A DNA stretch of 64,000 nt from Alphaproteobacteria bacterium (GTDB taxonomy: Bacteria; Pseudomonadota; Alphaproteobacteria; Rhizobiales; Devosiaceae): assembly GCA_018828145.1 (NCBI GenBank), contig JAHJWO010000024.1:62001-126000 (forward strand), given 5' to 3'. The position numbers were made by a program, and so were the translations under genes. Positions 16,201 through 25,871 of this stretch are shown here, piece after piece. Each line of letters starts with the position of its first letter. The first letter of the stretch is position 1. Under the pieces are notes generated by a model, which saw nothing but the letters and a program-made list of their open reading frames with translations, was not told where the DNA came from and ran no database searches.

Positions 16201-16224
16201 GATGAGGAGGAGGACCTGTTTTGA
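13213..16224 (+). CDS. addB: AddB, double-strand break repair nuclease/helicase subunit
   Basis: The 1003-aa product starts at ATG 13213, overlapping the preceding stop. The N-terminal part is a degenerate UvrD-like helicase fold without a working Walker A, as usual in AddB. The C-terminal PD-(D/E)XK nuclease is intact: RGTIIHDVLARF, then LKGRADRVDEM and QILDFKTG. AddB cleaves one strand and scans for Chi while AddA translocates. It is followed directly by addA with overlapping stop/start, so the two are made together. Length and order match the alphaproteobacterial type. Confidence 0.96.
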   Translation: MSVFSIAPHAKFLPLLAEKVSDGTLLSGTDRTHPFWLSDVTIVVPTRRAKLALAEEFARLGHGLLPDIRTFGGEVEDEEPFLPPFDAPTPLPPATPLERRLSLSSLVDQWANSPAGQRAFSSPPTAGEILSMADSLGQLIDDLLTEERTAADIRAIVPEIEANLGEYWQQTLAFLDIALTYWPAHLDALGKADIAALRGQRLDRQAQAASLVYGDRPVIAAGSTGSIPATARLLKAINALPRGVVVLPGLDCGMSAADHAALLDNNNNPHGHPQYGLAKLLRLLGVSAQSVTELAPVENLRTTLVNRALALTRDTAQWSGQRLMGLEVGMACEGLTVIKARNEDEEGRAVALAARHWLANKQTVGIVTPDRNLARRIAAELKRFDILVDDAAGTPLFQSAAGRLLRQILTLATGNCAPIDLVALLRNRAALFGLRRADVAALADDIELGLLRGQRPNPGLAGLRALLHANVGKATEHVARRLYPNQAEAIEALFVRMETALAPLMALLAERRIKAGALATAICAAFDIVADGADIPGRKELADWASQMHALAEQGHSFPPQGLERVLLALMAGFQVRTREDRRADIAIWGQLEARLQNPDLLILCALNEDKWPETADPGPWLSRGMRLAAGLEPPERRQGLAAHDFAQGLGNETVIIAYADRVGTSPALPSRFVQRLEAFAGEESAKAWQQRGHVWLDQARRLDAVAEARAASRPAPNPPAALRPRQLSVTEIETLMRSPYDIYAKHVLRLRQLDALGETPEARERGTIIHDVLARFVIEGHDVMAPDAFETLKQFAFEAFSGLEGIAERRDIWLRRFETAARQFLDFERERDAGVRKRHAEIDGLWPLPTGFTLKGRADRVDEMIDGTVQILDFKTGSVPASGVMKAFEAPQLLLEAEMARAGALAGLPPADSSALTYIKIGLGPEAFNPKPFALGEGHTIMSAAEEISLRLQRHVELFLFRDTPMPSRLLPLKTQRFPGAYDHLARMDEWTAVDDEEEDLF

Positions 16225-19200
16225 GCAGCGAACGCGGCAAGCCAGTCATCAATCCGCAGACCCGCGCCAGCCAGGCCCAGGCGGCCGATCCACGCATGTC
16301 GATCTGGGTCGAGGCCAATGCCGGTTCCGGCAAGACCTTCGTGCTCACCCGCCGCGTCTTGCGCCTGCTGCTGGCCGGCGCCCGGCCGCAGTCCATCCTC
16401 TGCCTCACCTATACCAAGGCGGCCGCCGCCGAAATGCGCGGCCGCGTCGCCAAGGAGCTGGCCCGCTGGGCCACGTTGCCCGAGGCCGAACTGGTCAAGG
16501 AACTCAAGGAGGTCGAGGGTGCCGCCTATAGGCCGGACCTGATCGAGCGGGCCCGCACCCTCTTTGCCCAGGCGCTGGACACGCCAGGCGGGCTCAAGAT
16601 CGTCACCATCCACGCCTTCTGCGAAAGCGTGCTGCATCGCTTTCCGCTCGAAGCCGGCGTGCCCTTTGACTTCAAGGTGATCGAGGACGAAGAGCGCAGC
16701 CAGCTGCTGACCCAGACCCGCGAGGCGGTGCTGGCCGCCGGCCTGCGCGGCGAAGGCGCCACCGCGGCAGTCGAAACGCTCTTTGGCCTGCTCAGCGATT
16801 TCGCGCTGAGCGAAGCGGTCGAGCTTGCTCTCAGCGATGCGCGCAAGCTCAAGACCGTCTTGGCCAGGCCGGACGTCTCCAAGGCCAATCTGCGCGCGCT
16901 GCTCGGCGCACCGCAGCCCCGCTCCAGCCAGGCCATCACTGCCGCCATCGTCGACGAGCGGCTGGTCGGACCTGCCGAGATCGGCCCGCTCATCGCGCTG
17001 GGCGGCAAGGCCCTGGCCAACAAGCTGCGCGCTCTCGATCCCCAGGCGCCACGCCCGGAAGACTGGCGCGCCGCCTTCCTCACCAATGACGACATCCCGC
17101 CCGCCAATTTCCCCGGCAAGGCGCTGGAAAAGGCCGATCCAGCCCTGGCCCGACTGGCGCTGGCCGAGGCGGAACGGCTGGCCGCGCTGATGGAAGAGCG
17201 CCGCACCAGCCTCGTCATCGAGCGCAGCGAGGCCCTGCTCGACGTGCTGGCGCTGATCGCCGGCAAATATCAGGGCCACAAGCGCGCCCGCTCGCTGCTC
17301 GATTTCGACGACCTGATCGAAAAGATGGGCGACCTCTTGGAAAATCCGGAAGTCGGCCCCTGGGTGCAATACAAGCTTGATGCCGGAATCGACCATGTCC
17401 TGGTCGATGAAAGCCAGGATACCAATCCCCAGCAATGGCGCGTGGTGAAGGCCATCGCCGCCGAATTCTTCGACGGAGCGGGCGACATCACCCGGCTGCG
17501 CTCGCTCTTTGCCGTGGGTGACCAGAAGCAGTCGATCTACTCCTTCCAGGGCGCCGAACCGCGCCTGTTCGGAGAGACCGGTGACCTGTTCCGCCAGCAG
17601 GCCAGCGTGGTCAACGTGCCTTTCGCGCCCCTGCGCCTGCATATGAGCTTCCGCACCCTGCCCGAAATCCTCCTTGCGGTGGACAAGGTCAGCGATCAGA
17701 GCGAAATCCAGGCTGCGCTGCTGGCGCGCGAAAAGGTGCATCACGACACCGCCCGCCCTACCACCGGTGGCAGTGTTACCCTGTGGCCGCCCGTGCAGCA
17801 GGCTCCGGCCGATACCGGCGCCCGTGCCTGGCCGGAAGAGCCCGCCACCGGGGGCGATCTCACCGCGCCGCGCCAGATCGCCCAGCGCATCGCCAGGGAG
17901 ATTCGCGGCTGGATCGACACCAAGCGCCCGCTGGCCCATCGCGGCCGGCCGGTGCGGCCCGCCGATATCCTGATCCTCGTCCAGTCGCGTGGCGCCGTGT
18001 TCCAGGAGATCATCCGCGCGCTGCGACAGGAAGGACTGCCCACCCCGGGTGCCGACCGGCTCGCAGTGTCCAAGCACATCGCGGTCATGGACCTCTTGGC
18101 GCTCTGCGATGTGCTGCTCAACCCGGCCGAGGATCTGCAGCTGGCGGCCCTGCTGCGCTCGCCGCTCTTCGACCTCTCCGAAGACGATCTCTTCGCTTTG
18201 GCCCAGCCGCGCGCCAGGGGCGAAACCCTGTACCAGGCGCTCAAGGCCAGCACGATCCCGGCCTGTGCCGCCGCCTATGCCCAGCTGTCGAACTGGCGCG
18301 GGGCGCTCGACTTCGAGCGGCCCTTCGAATTCCTGACCACGGTACTCTACGCCGAAGGCGGGCTGCGCCGCTTCCACCAGCGGCTGGGCGACGAGGTCGA
18401 CGAGGTCTTTGCCGAACTGCTCGAACTGGCGCTGGCGCATGAGCAGGGCGATCAGCCCTCGCTGCAGGGCTTCGTCGCCGAGATGCGCCGCAGCGAGGTT
18501 TCGATCAAGCGCGAACTGGCCGAGGCGGGCACCGGCATCCGGGTGATGACCGTGCATGGCGCCAAGGGCCTCGAAGCCCCCATCGTCATCCTGGCCGATG
18601 CTGCCAGCAAACCGCAGGGCAACCAGACCAACCGGCCGGTCTATCTGCTGGCCGAGGCGCCCGGGCCGCTGCTGGTGCATGCCTCGGGCAAGAAATCCCA
18701 TGTGCCGCAGAGCCGGACCGTGCGCGACGGTGTCGAGGCAAATCTGGGCAAGGAATATTGGCGCAAGCTCTATGTCGCCATGACCCGTGCCGAAGATGAG
18801 CTTTACATCACCGGTGCGCTGACCCCGGGCCGGACCATTGACAGCCAGCTGGACGGCACCTGGTACCAGGCCATCGACCGCGCCCTGCGCCCCGAGAGCG
18901 AAATCCAGCTGGATGCCGAAGGGCAGGAGACCGCACTGGTCTATCCGCGCGAGCGGATAGCGCCGCAGCCGGTCAAGCGCCTTGCCGAGCTCGTCCCGCT
19001 GGCCAATCAGCCCATCGCCTTTGCCCCGGTGCCCGCCCCGCCGGTCGTGCCGCTGGTGTCGCCTTCGCTGGCCGGCGAGCGCGTTGCGCCCCTCGTGGCG
19101 CTCGATGGCCTGGCCGAGCTGGCCCGCGACGCCGAGCTGGCCCGCAGGGAAGGCATTGCGCTTCATGCCCTGCTGCAGCATCTGGGCCGGCTTGAGCCGG

Positions 19201-19655
19201 GCATCCGACCCGCCATCGCCCGCAAGGCGCTCGAGGCCCTGCTGCCCGATTCGCCTGCCGAACATGCCCGTGTCGCCGCCAAGGCGCTGTCCATTCTCGA
19301 ACGGCCGGGCATGGCGCCCATCTTCGGCCCCGCCAGCCGGGCGGAAGTGCCGTTCCTGCTTGATGCCAGGCGTGATGGACAGCCCATTCGTTTGACGGGG
19401 AGGATCGATCGCCTGGTGGTTGACGAAGGGGGGGTAACGGTGGTCGACTACAAGTCCGATGCGTCGGTGCCCGGGGGGCCGGGCGACGTGCCGGGGAACT
19501 ATCTTACCCAGCTCGGATTGTATGCGTTGGTTGCAGGTCAGCTTTTCCCGGGACGGGCCGTACATGCGGCAATACTGTGGACACAACTGGAATCATTGAT
19601 GTTTCTGCCGTCAGACATTCTGGTGGCGGCGACAAGGGGCTTCACCATGCGGTGA
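16221..19655 (+). CDS. addA: AddA, double-strand break repair helicase/nuclease subunit
   Basis: The 1144-aa product starts at TTG 16221, overlapping the addB stop and preceded by GGAGG. The UvrD-type helicase motifs are present: Walker A (EANAGSGKTFVLTRR), motif Ia (LTYTKAAAAEM), DEXX (VLVDESQDTN), motif III (VGDQKQSIYSFQGAEP), and motifs V/VI (VMTVHGAKGLEAPIV, LYVAMTRAEDELYI). The C-terminal RecB-type nuclease has GRIDRLVVDEG and TVVDYKSD. With AddB it resects DNA ends to load RecA. trxA follows about 80 bp downstream, as in many Hyphomicrobiales. Confidence 0.97.
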   Translation: MSSERGKPVINPQTRASQAQAADPRMSIWVEANAGSGKTFVLTRRVLRLLLAGARPQSILCLTYTKAAAAEMRGRVAKELARWATLPEAELVKELKEVEGAAYRPDLIERARTLFAQALDTPGGLKIVTIHAFCESVLHRFPLEAGVPFDFKVIEDEERSQLLTQTREAVLAAGLRGEGATAAVETLFGLLSDFALSEAVELALSDARKLKTVLARPDVSKANLRALLGAPQPRSSQAITAAIVDERLVGPAEIGPLIALGGKALANKLRALDPQAPRPEDWRAAFLTNDDIPPANFPGKALEKADPALARLALAEAERLAALMEERRTSLVIERSEALLDVLALIAGKYQGHKRARSLLDFDDLIEKMGDLLENPEVGPWVQYKLDAGIDHVLVDESQDTNPQQWRVVKAIAAEFFDGAGDITRLRSLFAVGDQKQSIYSFQGAEPRLFGETGDLFRQQASVVNVPFAPLRLHMSFRTLPEILLAVDKVSDQSEIQAALLAREKVHHDTARPTTGGSVTLWPPVQQAPADTGARAWPEEPATGGDLTAPRQIAQRIAREIRGWIDTKRPLAHRGRPVRPADILILVQSRGAVFQEIIRALRQEGLPTPGADRLAVSKHIAVMDLLALCDVLLNPAEDLQLAALLRSPLFDLSEDDLFALAQPRARGETLYQALKASTIPACAAAYAQLSNWRGALDFERPFEFLTTVLYAEGGLRRFHQRLGDEVDEVFAELLELALAHEQGDQPSLQGFVAEMRRSEVSIKRELAEAGTGIRVMTVHGAKGLEAPIVILADAASKPQGNQTNRPVYLLAEAPGPLLVHASGKKSHVPQSRTVRDGVEANLGKEYWRKLYVAMTRAEDELYITGALTPGRTIDSQLDGTWYQAIDRALRPESEIQLDAEGQETALVYPRERIAPQPVKRLAELVPLANQPIAFAPVPAPPVVPLVSPSLAGERVAPLVALDGLAELARDAELARREGIALHALLQHLGRLEPGIRPAIARKALEALLPDSPAEHARVAAKALSILERPGMAPIFGPASRAEVPFLLDARRDGQPIRLTGRIDRLVVDEGGVTVVDYKSDASVPGGPGDVPGNYLTQLGLYALVAGQLFPGRAVHAAILWTQLESLMFLPSDILVAATRGFTMR

Positions 19656-19732
19656 GCCATCTTGCCCCTGGGCTGGACTCTACCCAGCTTTAGGCGCACA
19701 GAGACCGCCGCTTTCAACCCAAAGGCAACAAC

Positions 19733-20056
19733 ATGACCACTCACGTTTCCGACGCCAATTTCGGCGAGGAAGTCCTCAACTCCAAAGAGCCAGTTCTCGT
19801 GGATTTCTGGGCAGAATGGTGCGGACCGTGCCGCGCAATCGCTCCCGTGCTCGATGAGCTCTCCACTGAGCTGGCCGGCCGGGTCAAGATCGTCAAGCTC
19901 AATGTCGACGACAATCCGGGTACCGCCAGCAAGTATGGCGTGCGCTCGATCCCGACCATGATCCTGTTCAAGGGCGGCGAGGCCGCCGACATGAAGATCG
20001 GTGCGGGTACGCCAAAGGCTGGCCTGACCAAGTGGCTCGAGAGCCACGCCGCCTGA
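19733..20056 (+). CDS. trxA: Thioredoxin 1
   Basis: The 107-aa product has the canonical thioredoxin active site in [16 protein letters not shown] and the cis-proline loop [11 protein letters not shown]. It is the general cytoplasmic disulfide reductase, electron donor for ribonucleotide reductase, methionine sulfoxide reductases and peroxiredoxins. It lies about 80 bp after addA, preceded by its own AAAGGCAACA-type ribosome site, and is closed by a strong terminator. Confidence 0.98.
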   Translation: MTTHVSDANFGEEVLNSKEPVLVDFWAEWCGPCRAIAPVLDELSTELAGRVKIVKLNVDDNPGTASKYGVRSIPTMILFKGGEAADMKIGAGTPKAGLTKWLESHAA

Positions 20057-20080
20057 TTCTGGCGACACGAATTTAGCAAG

Positions 20081-20112
20081 ACACCGCTGGGGCGACCCGG
20101 CGGTGTTTTCGT
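20081..20112 (+). terminator. Rho-independent terminator after trxA
   Basis: An 11-bp stem ACACCGCTGGG / CCCGGCGGTGT (one G-T pair) with a GCGA tetraloop is followed by TTTCGTTT. It ends the addB-addA-trxA unit. Confidence 0.88.
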
Positions 20113-20214
20113 TTGTGGACCTGCCGCTTCCCGTGCGCCGTGCAGCCCCCTCTGGCTGCTTTTGTGTCTTGCCTCTGTTACACAGGACAAAACAGAAGAC
20201 TTGGAGGAAGCACC

Positions 20215-21885
20215 TTGGCCCCGATCGATCTTTCCGCCGCGCCGTTTCATCTCGATGACGCGGCCATCGCCTGGGTCGCGGCCACGCGGGACAGCCTCTC
20301 CCCGCGCGACAAGCTGGCCCAGCTCTTCGTGCTCCTGGCGCGCGGCACGCCCGAGGAAGTGGCGGCGGAGGTCAGGAGCTTCAAGCCCGGCGGCATCACC
20401 CGCATCTATTCCGACGATCTCGATGCCGAAATCGGCCTCTTCGGCACGCTGCATGCCGGCAATACCATTCCGCTGCTGATCAGCGCCGATCTGGAAGGCA
20501 GCCGTATGAGCCTGCCTTTCGGCACGTCCGTTCCCAATCCTCTGGGATTGGCGGCAGTCGATGATGTGGAGGCGACCACGGCCATTTCCACCATCATGGC
20601 GCGCGAGGCCAGCGCCGTGGGGCTCAATTGGAGCTTCACCCCGGTCATCGACATCAACGCCGCCTGGCGCAGCGCCATTGTCGGCACGCGCTCCTATGGC
20701 AGCGACATCGACAAGGTCGAACGCCACGCCATGGCGCAGATCGCCGCCTTCCAGGCCAATGGCGTTGCCGCCACGGTCAAGCACTGGCCGGGCGAGGGTT
20801 TTGACGACCGCGACCAGCACCTGGTCACCACCGTCAATCCGCTCACCATGCCGCAATGGGAGGCCAGCTTCGGACGGCTCTATCGCAAGGCCATTGCCGA
20901 TGGTGTGCTGAGCATCATGTCGGCCCATATCGCCTTGCCGGCCTTCGTCCGCGCTCTCGATCCCGATGCCGGCGCCGAGGCCTATCGCCCGGCTTCGCTC
21001 AGCAGGGTCCTCAACGAGGATCTGCTGCGGCGCGAGCTGGGCTTTAATGGCCTCATCGTCTCGGACGCCACGCCCATGGCCGGCATGGGAGACTGGGGGC
21101 CGCGCGACGTGGTGCTGCCCGAGGTGATCATTTCGGGCTGTGACGTGATCCTCTTCAGCGACGATGCCAATGCGGACCTGATGCGGCTGGTCAAGGCCGT
21201 TGCCGATGGGCGCCTCAGCCAGGACCGGGTGGACGAAGCCGTGACGCGCATCCTGGCGCTCAAGGCCGCCCTGGGCCTCCACAAGGAAAAGCCCGCGCCC
21301 AGCATGGAGGCGGCACGCGGCGTGGTGGCAACCGAGGCAAGCCGGCAGCTCGCCCAGGCCGTTACCGCCCGGGTGCCGACGCTGGTCAAGGATGTCAACA
21401 GGCTGCTGCCGCTCTCTCTGGCCAAGCACAAGCGGGTGCTGGTCTTTTCGGGCGGGGCCGTGCTGCCATTCGCGCCCCAGCCGCTGCCCCTCAGCCTGCC
21501 CGACCGGCTGGAAAAGGAGGGCTTTGCGGTTACCGTCCATGTGCCCGCCATGGCGATCGACCCCAGGGATTTCGACCTCGTGCTCTATCTCCTGGCCGAG
21601 GAAACGCTGCTCACCCGCAGCCGCATCTTCCTCGACTGGCACAAGCTCACCGGCTCGGTCTTCGGCGCCATGCACCGATACTGGCATGACCTGCCGACGC
21701 TGATGATTTCCTTCGGCTACCCCTATTATCTCTACGATGCGCCGCGCGTGCCCGCCTATATCAACGCCTATGGCTCAAGCGAAGCGCTGCAGGCGGCGGT
21801 CGTCGAAGCCATCATGGGACGCAGCGCCTTTGCCGGCACCAATCCGGTCGACCCCTTTGTCGGCAGCGAGCAGGGCAGATACTGA
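20215..21885 (+). CDS. Glycoside hydrolase family 3 protein
   Basis: The start is TTG 20215, six bases after GGAGGA; the frame is open further up without a Shine-Dalgarno. The 556-aa product has the GH3 barrel: ADLEGSRMSLPFG, the substrate-binding KHWPGEGFDDRDQH and the nucleophile aspartate in GLIVSDATPMAGM. A C-terminal alpha/beta sandwich-like domain follows (RVPTLVKDVNRLLPL ...). No signal peptide is seen, so it is probably cytoplasmic, acting on beta-linked N-acetylhexosamine or glucose from cell-wall turnover or imported oligosaccharide. Substrate cannot be fixed. Confidence 0.88.
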   Translation: MAPIDLSAAPFHLDDAAIAWVAATRDSLSPRDKLAQLFVLLARGTPEEVAAEVRSFKPGGITRIYSDDLDAEIGLFGTLHAGNTIPLLISADLEGSRMSLPFGTSVPNPLGLAAVDDVEATTAISTIMAREASAVGLNWSFTPVIDINAAWRSAIVGTRSYGSDIDKVERHAMAQIAAFQANGVAATVKHWPGEGFDDRDQHLVTTVNPLTMPQWEASFGRLYRKAIADGVLSIMSAHIALPAFVRALDPDAGAEAYRPASLSRVLNEDLLRRELGFNGLIVSDATPMAGMGDWGPRDVVLPEVIISGCDVILFSDDANADLMRLVKAVADGRLSQDRVDEAVTRILALKAALGLHKEKPAPSMEAARGVVATEASRQLAQAVTARVPTLVKDVNRLLPLSLAKHKRVLVFSGGAVLPFAPQPLPLSLPDRLEKEGFAVTVHVPAMAIDPRDFDLVLYLLAEETLLTRSRIFLDWHKLTGSVFGAMHRYWHDLPTLMISFGYPYYLYDAPRVPAYINAYGSSEALQAAVVEAIMGRSAFAGTNPVDPFVGSEQGRY

Positions 21886-21889
21886 GCGG

Positions 21890-23182
21890 TCAGTCCGGCG
21901 GCGTGCCGTTGCGCGCCAAGACGTCCCCCGCCAGATAGAGCGAGCCGCAGATCAGCACGCGGGCATTGGGCTGCGCCGCCGCGGTCTTCAGCGCCGTCAC
22001 CACCGAACGGCTGGCCTGGGCGGCAAAGCCCGCCTGGCGCGCCTGCTCGGCAATATAGTCGGCCGGGTGCGCATTGGGCTCGCCGGGAATGGTCAGGGTC
22101 AGCACCTGCTCCGCCTGGCCCTTGAATGGCGCGAGGAATTCTGCGGGCGAGCGGGTATTCATCATGCCCATGATCAGCACCAGCGGCGCCGGGCGCCGGC
22201 GGTCCATATCAGCCAGGGCCTGGGCCAGGGCAGCCGCGCCATGCGCATTGTGCCCACCATCCAGCCACAGTTCGGCGCCTGCCGGCAGCAGGTCGCGCAG
22301 CTTGCCATGCAGCGGAGCCAGGCGCGCCGGCCAGACCACATTGCGCAGGCCGCGGGCAAAGGCTGCGGTATCCACCGGAAGGCCGAAATGGCGGCTGGCG
22401 GCAATGGCCAGCGCCGCATTGTCGAACTGGTGCGCGCCCAGCAGCGCCGGCGGCGGCAGATCGAGCAGGCCAGCCTCGTCCTGATAGACCAGCCGGCCAT
22501 CCTGGGCCGCGCCATGGAAGTCCTCGCTCTGCCAGAGCGGCACTATGCCGAGGCGGCGCGCCGTTCGTTCCAGCACGATGCGGGCCTCGGGCCGCTGCAG
22601 GCCGATCACCGCCTTGCTGCCGCGCTTGAAGATGCCGGCCTTGTTGGCCGAAATCTCGGTGATCGTATTGCCGAGGAACCCCTGGTGGTCGAAATCGATG
22701 GGGGTGATGATCACGCCCAGCGGCCGGGCCACCACATTGGTCGTGTCATAGGTGCCGCCCATCCCGGTCTCGAGCAACAGGTAATCGGCTGGCGTCTCGG
22801 CATAGAGCAGGAAAGCCGTTGCCGTGGTGATTTCGAAAAAGGTGATCGGCCGGCCGGCATTGACAGCCTCCACCCGCTCCAGCGCAGCATTGAGCCGGCG
22901 GGTGCTCACCAGCGTGCCGGCCAGCCTGATGCGCTCGTTGAAATGCACCAGATGCGGCGAGTTGTAGACATGCACGCTCTTGCCTGCCGCCTCCAGAAAC
23001 GCCCGCAGATAGGCGATGGTCGAGCCCTTGGCATTGGTCCCGGCGACATGGATCACCGGCGGCAGGTGTTCATGCGGGCTACCCAGCTCTTCCAGGAGCG
23101 GCAGGATGCGGTCGAGGCTGAGATCGATCAGCTTGGGGTGCAGGGCCGAAAGGCGCTTGAGAATGGCATCGGTGCGGGACAT
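21890..23182 (-). CDS. folC: Dihydrofolate/folylpolyglutamate synthase
   Basis: The 430-aa product joins glutamate to dihydropteroate and to folates with ATP. The Mur-ligase-type P-loop is HVAGTNAKGSTIAYL, followed by VYNSPHLVHFNERI, TGMGGTYDTTNV and DFDHQGFLGNT, then LDGGHNAHGA of the C-terminal domain. It is the distal member of the trpF-trpB-trpA-accD-folC order, but here a chemoreceptor gene is placed between accD and folC. It converges with the GH3 gene, leaving only four bases between stops. Confidence 0.97.
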   Translation of the reverse strand: MSRTDAILKRLSALHPKLIDLSLDRILPLLEELGSPHEHLPPVIHVAGTNAKGSTIAYLRAFLEAAGKSVHVYNSPHLVHFNERIRLAGTLVSTRRLNAALERVEAVNAGRPITFFEITTATAFLLYAETPADYLLLETGMGGTYDTTNVVARPLGVIITPIDFDHQGFLGNTITEISANKAGIFKRGSKAVIGLQRPEARIVLERTARRLGIVPLWQSEDFHGAAQDGRLVYQDEAGLLDLPPPALLGAHQFDNAALAIAASRHFGLPVDTAAFARGLRNVVWPARLAPLHGKLRDLLPAGAELWLDGGHNAHGAAALAQALADMDRRRPAPLVLIMGMMNTRSPAEFLAPFKGQAEQVLTLTIPGEPNAHPADYIAEQARQAGFAAQASRSVVTALKTAAAQPNARVLICGSLYLAGDVLARNGTPPD

Positions 23183-23259
23183 GGAGACTCAACCAGGGCG
23201 GCGGCGGGCCCTGATGGGGTAGCGCCGATTGCCCCGCCGCTCAATGGCTCAGTATGTCG

Positions 23260-25779
23260 TCAGAACTCTGCCCAGTCCTTGTCGACCGCTGCGTTGCCGC
23301 GCCGGAGATAGGCACCCGCCACCGCCTTGAGCTTGTCCTGCATGCCGCGGATGCCTTGCGCAGGCGCGGGCGCGTGTACCGGCTTGGACGCAGCAGCCCG
23401 GGCGGGCGCTGCATCGATGGTAAAGATATCCACGATGCGGTCGAGTTCGCTGGCCTGGGCCTCGGTCTGCTCGATGGCCGCATTGGTCTCCTCCACCAGC
23501 GCCGCATTGTGCTGGGTCATCTCGTCCATCAGGCGGACGCCGACATTGACCTCCTCGATCGAGCCGGCCTGATCGCGGCTTTCGCGCGAAATGGCTTCGA
23601 GCGCCGCGGTATTGTCCCTGATGGCCCCGAGCATGCCGGCGAGCTTGGCCGCAGCGTCGGCGACGAGCCGGGAGCCGCCCTTGACCTCGTTGGCGCTCTG
23701 CTCGATCAGCACCTTGACGTCGGCCGAGGCACTGGCCGCCGATTGTGCCAGCCGGCGCACTTCCACCGCCACCACGGCAAAGCCCTTGCCGGCATCGCCG
23801 GCACGGGCCGCTTCCACCGAGGCGTTCAGGGCCAGAAGGTTGGTCTGGAAGGCGATATCGTCGATCAGCCCGATAATGTTGGAGATCTTGCCCGACGACT
23901 GGGTGATGCGATCCATGGCGTCGGTGGCCTGGGCCATGACCTGGCCGCCCTCTTCGGCGGTGGCGGAAACCGACTTGGCCTGGATGCTGGCGGATTCGGC
24001 CTTCTTGGCATTCTCCAGCACGGTCGAGGCCAGTTGCTCCATTGCCGCCGATGTCTCTTCGATCGTGGCGGCCTGCTTGGTGGTGCGTTCGCTCAGATCA
24101 TTGGCGCCGCTGAGGATTTCCCCGGTCGCCGTCTTGAGCGCGCCCGAGGTCTGGCGCAGCTGGCCGACGATGTCGCCGAGCTTTTCGGCCACGGCATTGG
24201 TATCGGCCTTGAGCCGGGCAAATGCCCCCTCATAATTGCCGCGCATGCGCAGCGTCAGGTTGGCATCGGCCAGGGCGGCGAGCACTTCGCCGGTCTCGGT
24301 CAGGCCGCGATCGACTGTCTCGACCAGCGAATTGACCGAGCGGGCCAGGGCATTGAGTTCGGCATCGGGGAATTCTGCCTCGACCCTGCGGCTGAAGTCG
24401 CCGGCAATGGCGGCATCGACCACATTGCCGAAGGCGCGCTGCAGCCCTTCCATCATGCGGGCGCGTTCGGCCTGGTTGGCCAGCACCTGGGCGGCTTCCG
24501 CCTCGGTCATCTGCGCCACCTTGAGGCCATTCTCGCGGAACACTTCCACCGCCCGCGCCATGGCGCCGAGTTCATCCGTGCGGTTGGCGCCACGGACCTC
24601 GACGTCAAGATCGCCCTCGGCCAGCGCCTCCATCGTGCCGGTCAGCCGGCTGATCGGCTTGGTGATGCTGCGCGAGAACCAGAGCCCCAGCGCGGCGACC
24701 ACGGCCAGCAGGCCGGCGCCGATCAGCAGCATCATGTTGCGCATATTGGCGACCGGGGCGAGCACCTCGTCCGTCGCCATCACCGCGACGGCGGCCCAGC
24801 TCTGGCCGCGCGTGGTGATCGGCGCCGCGGCGACCAGCATATTGGTCGCGCGATAGGCGCTGGTTTCCCCCTGAGCCGGCGTCCCCGCCAGCGCGGCGTC
24901 GAGCATCGGTCCGGCGAAACCGGTCACCAGCGCATCATTGGCCTCGGTGAAGCTGGAATCGGAGCGCAGCAAACCATCGGGGCCGGCGACCAGCACTTCC
25001 CCGGTCTCGCCCAGTCCGGTGCGATCGCCGACGACGGCATCGAGCCGCTCGGATGGCAGCTGGATGGCCAGGACACCCACCTTGCGGCCCTGGCCGTTGA
25101 AGACCGGCTTGGCAAAGAAACTGGCCGGCAGGCCGGCAGCGGGGGCATAGGCGGCAAAATCGGCGAAGACGATGTCATCGGGGGTTTCGATGGCCACCGC
25201 CTGCTGGAATACCTGGCCAAGGCTCGACGTGGCCAGCGGCCCGCCTTCGGCAAAGCTGGTGCCGAAATCCTCGGCCTTGTTGACCGAATAGACCATGAAG
25301 CCCTTGAGATCGAACAGATAGAGGTCGCGATAGCCGCGCGCGCCGATCTGGGTGCGATAGCCGGGATGGAAGCGGGTGTGGGTGACGTCATAGGCGCCGG
25401 TCGTGCCCAGCGTGTCGAGCGCCGCCAGGTTGTCCTTGTTGGCATTGTCATCCACATAGAGCTTGCGCACTTCGGCGGTCGGATCGACCTTGAACTGCAG
25501 CCAGGCGCCGCCGAAGTCGCGCAGCGCCTGCACCGTCGCCTCGGACCGCGAGGTCGCGACGAGATCGTCTTCCACCGATTTGAGATAGGTCGAGACCTGG
25601 CTGGCGCGTTCGCTGGCCAGGGTCATCAGATTGGTTTCGGCAGCGGTCCGCAGCGCCTGGCTGCCGATGAAATAGCTGGCCGAGCCCACGCCCAGGCTGA
25701 CGAGAAGCGCCGAACCCAGCAGCGCCAGGGGCAACTTGCGGGCAATCGGCATGGAGAACTTGAACATGGGACGATTCAC
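23260..25779 (-). CDS. Methyl-accepting chemotaxis protein with dCache-like sensor
   Basis: The 839-aa product has a first membrane helix at about residues 15-38, a large periplasmic sensor (40-345, double-Cache-like: [22 protein letters not shown] ... [18 protein letters not shown]), a second helix at about 347-370, HAMP ([26 protein letters not shown]) plus a second HAMP-like stretch, and the cytoplasmic signalling domain ([12 protein letters not shown]; hairpin tip [44 protein letters not shown]). It ends in DWAEF, an NWETF-like pentapeptide that tethers CheR/CheB. Ligand unknown. It interrupts the accD-folC pair. Confidence 0.96.
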   Translation of the reverse strand: MNRPMFKFSMPIARKLPLALLGSALLVSLGVGSASYFIGSQALRTAAETNLMTLASERASQVSTYLKSVEDDLVATSRSEATVQALRDFGGAWLQFKVDPTAEVRKLYVDDNANKDNLAALDTLGTTGAYDVTHTRFHPGYRTQIGARGYRDLYLFDLKGFMVYSVNKAEDFGTSFAEGGPLATSSLGQVFQQAVAIETPDDIVFADFAAYAPAAGLPASFFAKPVFNGQGRKVGVLAIQLPSERLDAVVGDRTGLGETGEVLVAGPDGLLRSDSSFTEANDALVTGFAGPMLDAALAGTPAQGETSAYRATNMLVAAAPITTRGQSWAAVAVMATDEVLAPVANMRNMMLLIGAGLLAVVAALGLWFSRSITKPISRLTGTMEALAEGDLDVEVRGANRTDELGAMARAVEVFRENGLKVAQMTEAEAAQVLANQAERARMMEGLQRAFGNVVDAAIAGDFSRRVEAEFPDAELNALARSVNSLVETVDRGLTETGEVLAALADANLTLRMRGNYEGAFARLKADTNAVAEKLGDIVGQLRQTSGALKTATGEILSGANDLSERTTKQAATIEETSAAMEQLASTVLENAKKAESASIQAKSVSATAEEGGQVMAQATDAMDRITQSSGKISNIIGLIDDIAFQTNLLALNASVEAARAGDAGKGFAVVAVEVRRLAQSAASASADVKVLIEQSANEVKGGSRLVADAAAKLAGMLGAIRDNTAALEAISRESRDQAGSIEEVNVGVRLMDEMTQHNAALVEETNAAIEQTEAQASELDRIVDIFTIDAAPARAAASKPVHAPAPAQGIRGMQDKLKAVAGAYLRRGNAAVDKDWAEF

Positions 25780-25871
25780 CTGGAGGCAGAGGCGCGGCGC
25801 GTGGAATCACGCGCCAGGCGCATTGCCGCAAAATTAGGCGAATTGTCCTTAAGTGCGAGTAAAGGCGTTGC

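Noticed and set aside
16158..19586. A 1142-codon open frame antisense to addA, and similar long antisense frames opposite infB, pnp, the chemoreceptor, folC and addB
   Set aside because: High-GC genes routinely leave the mirror frame open. The translations are low-complexity, rich in G, R, H, D and A, and lack domains, while the opposite frames are well-known proteins.
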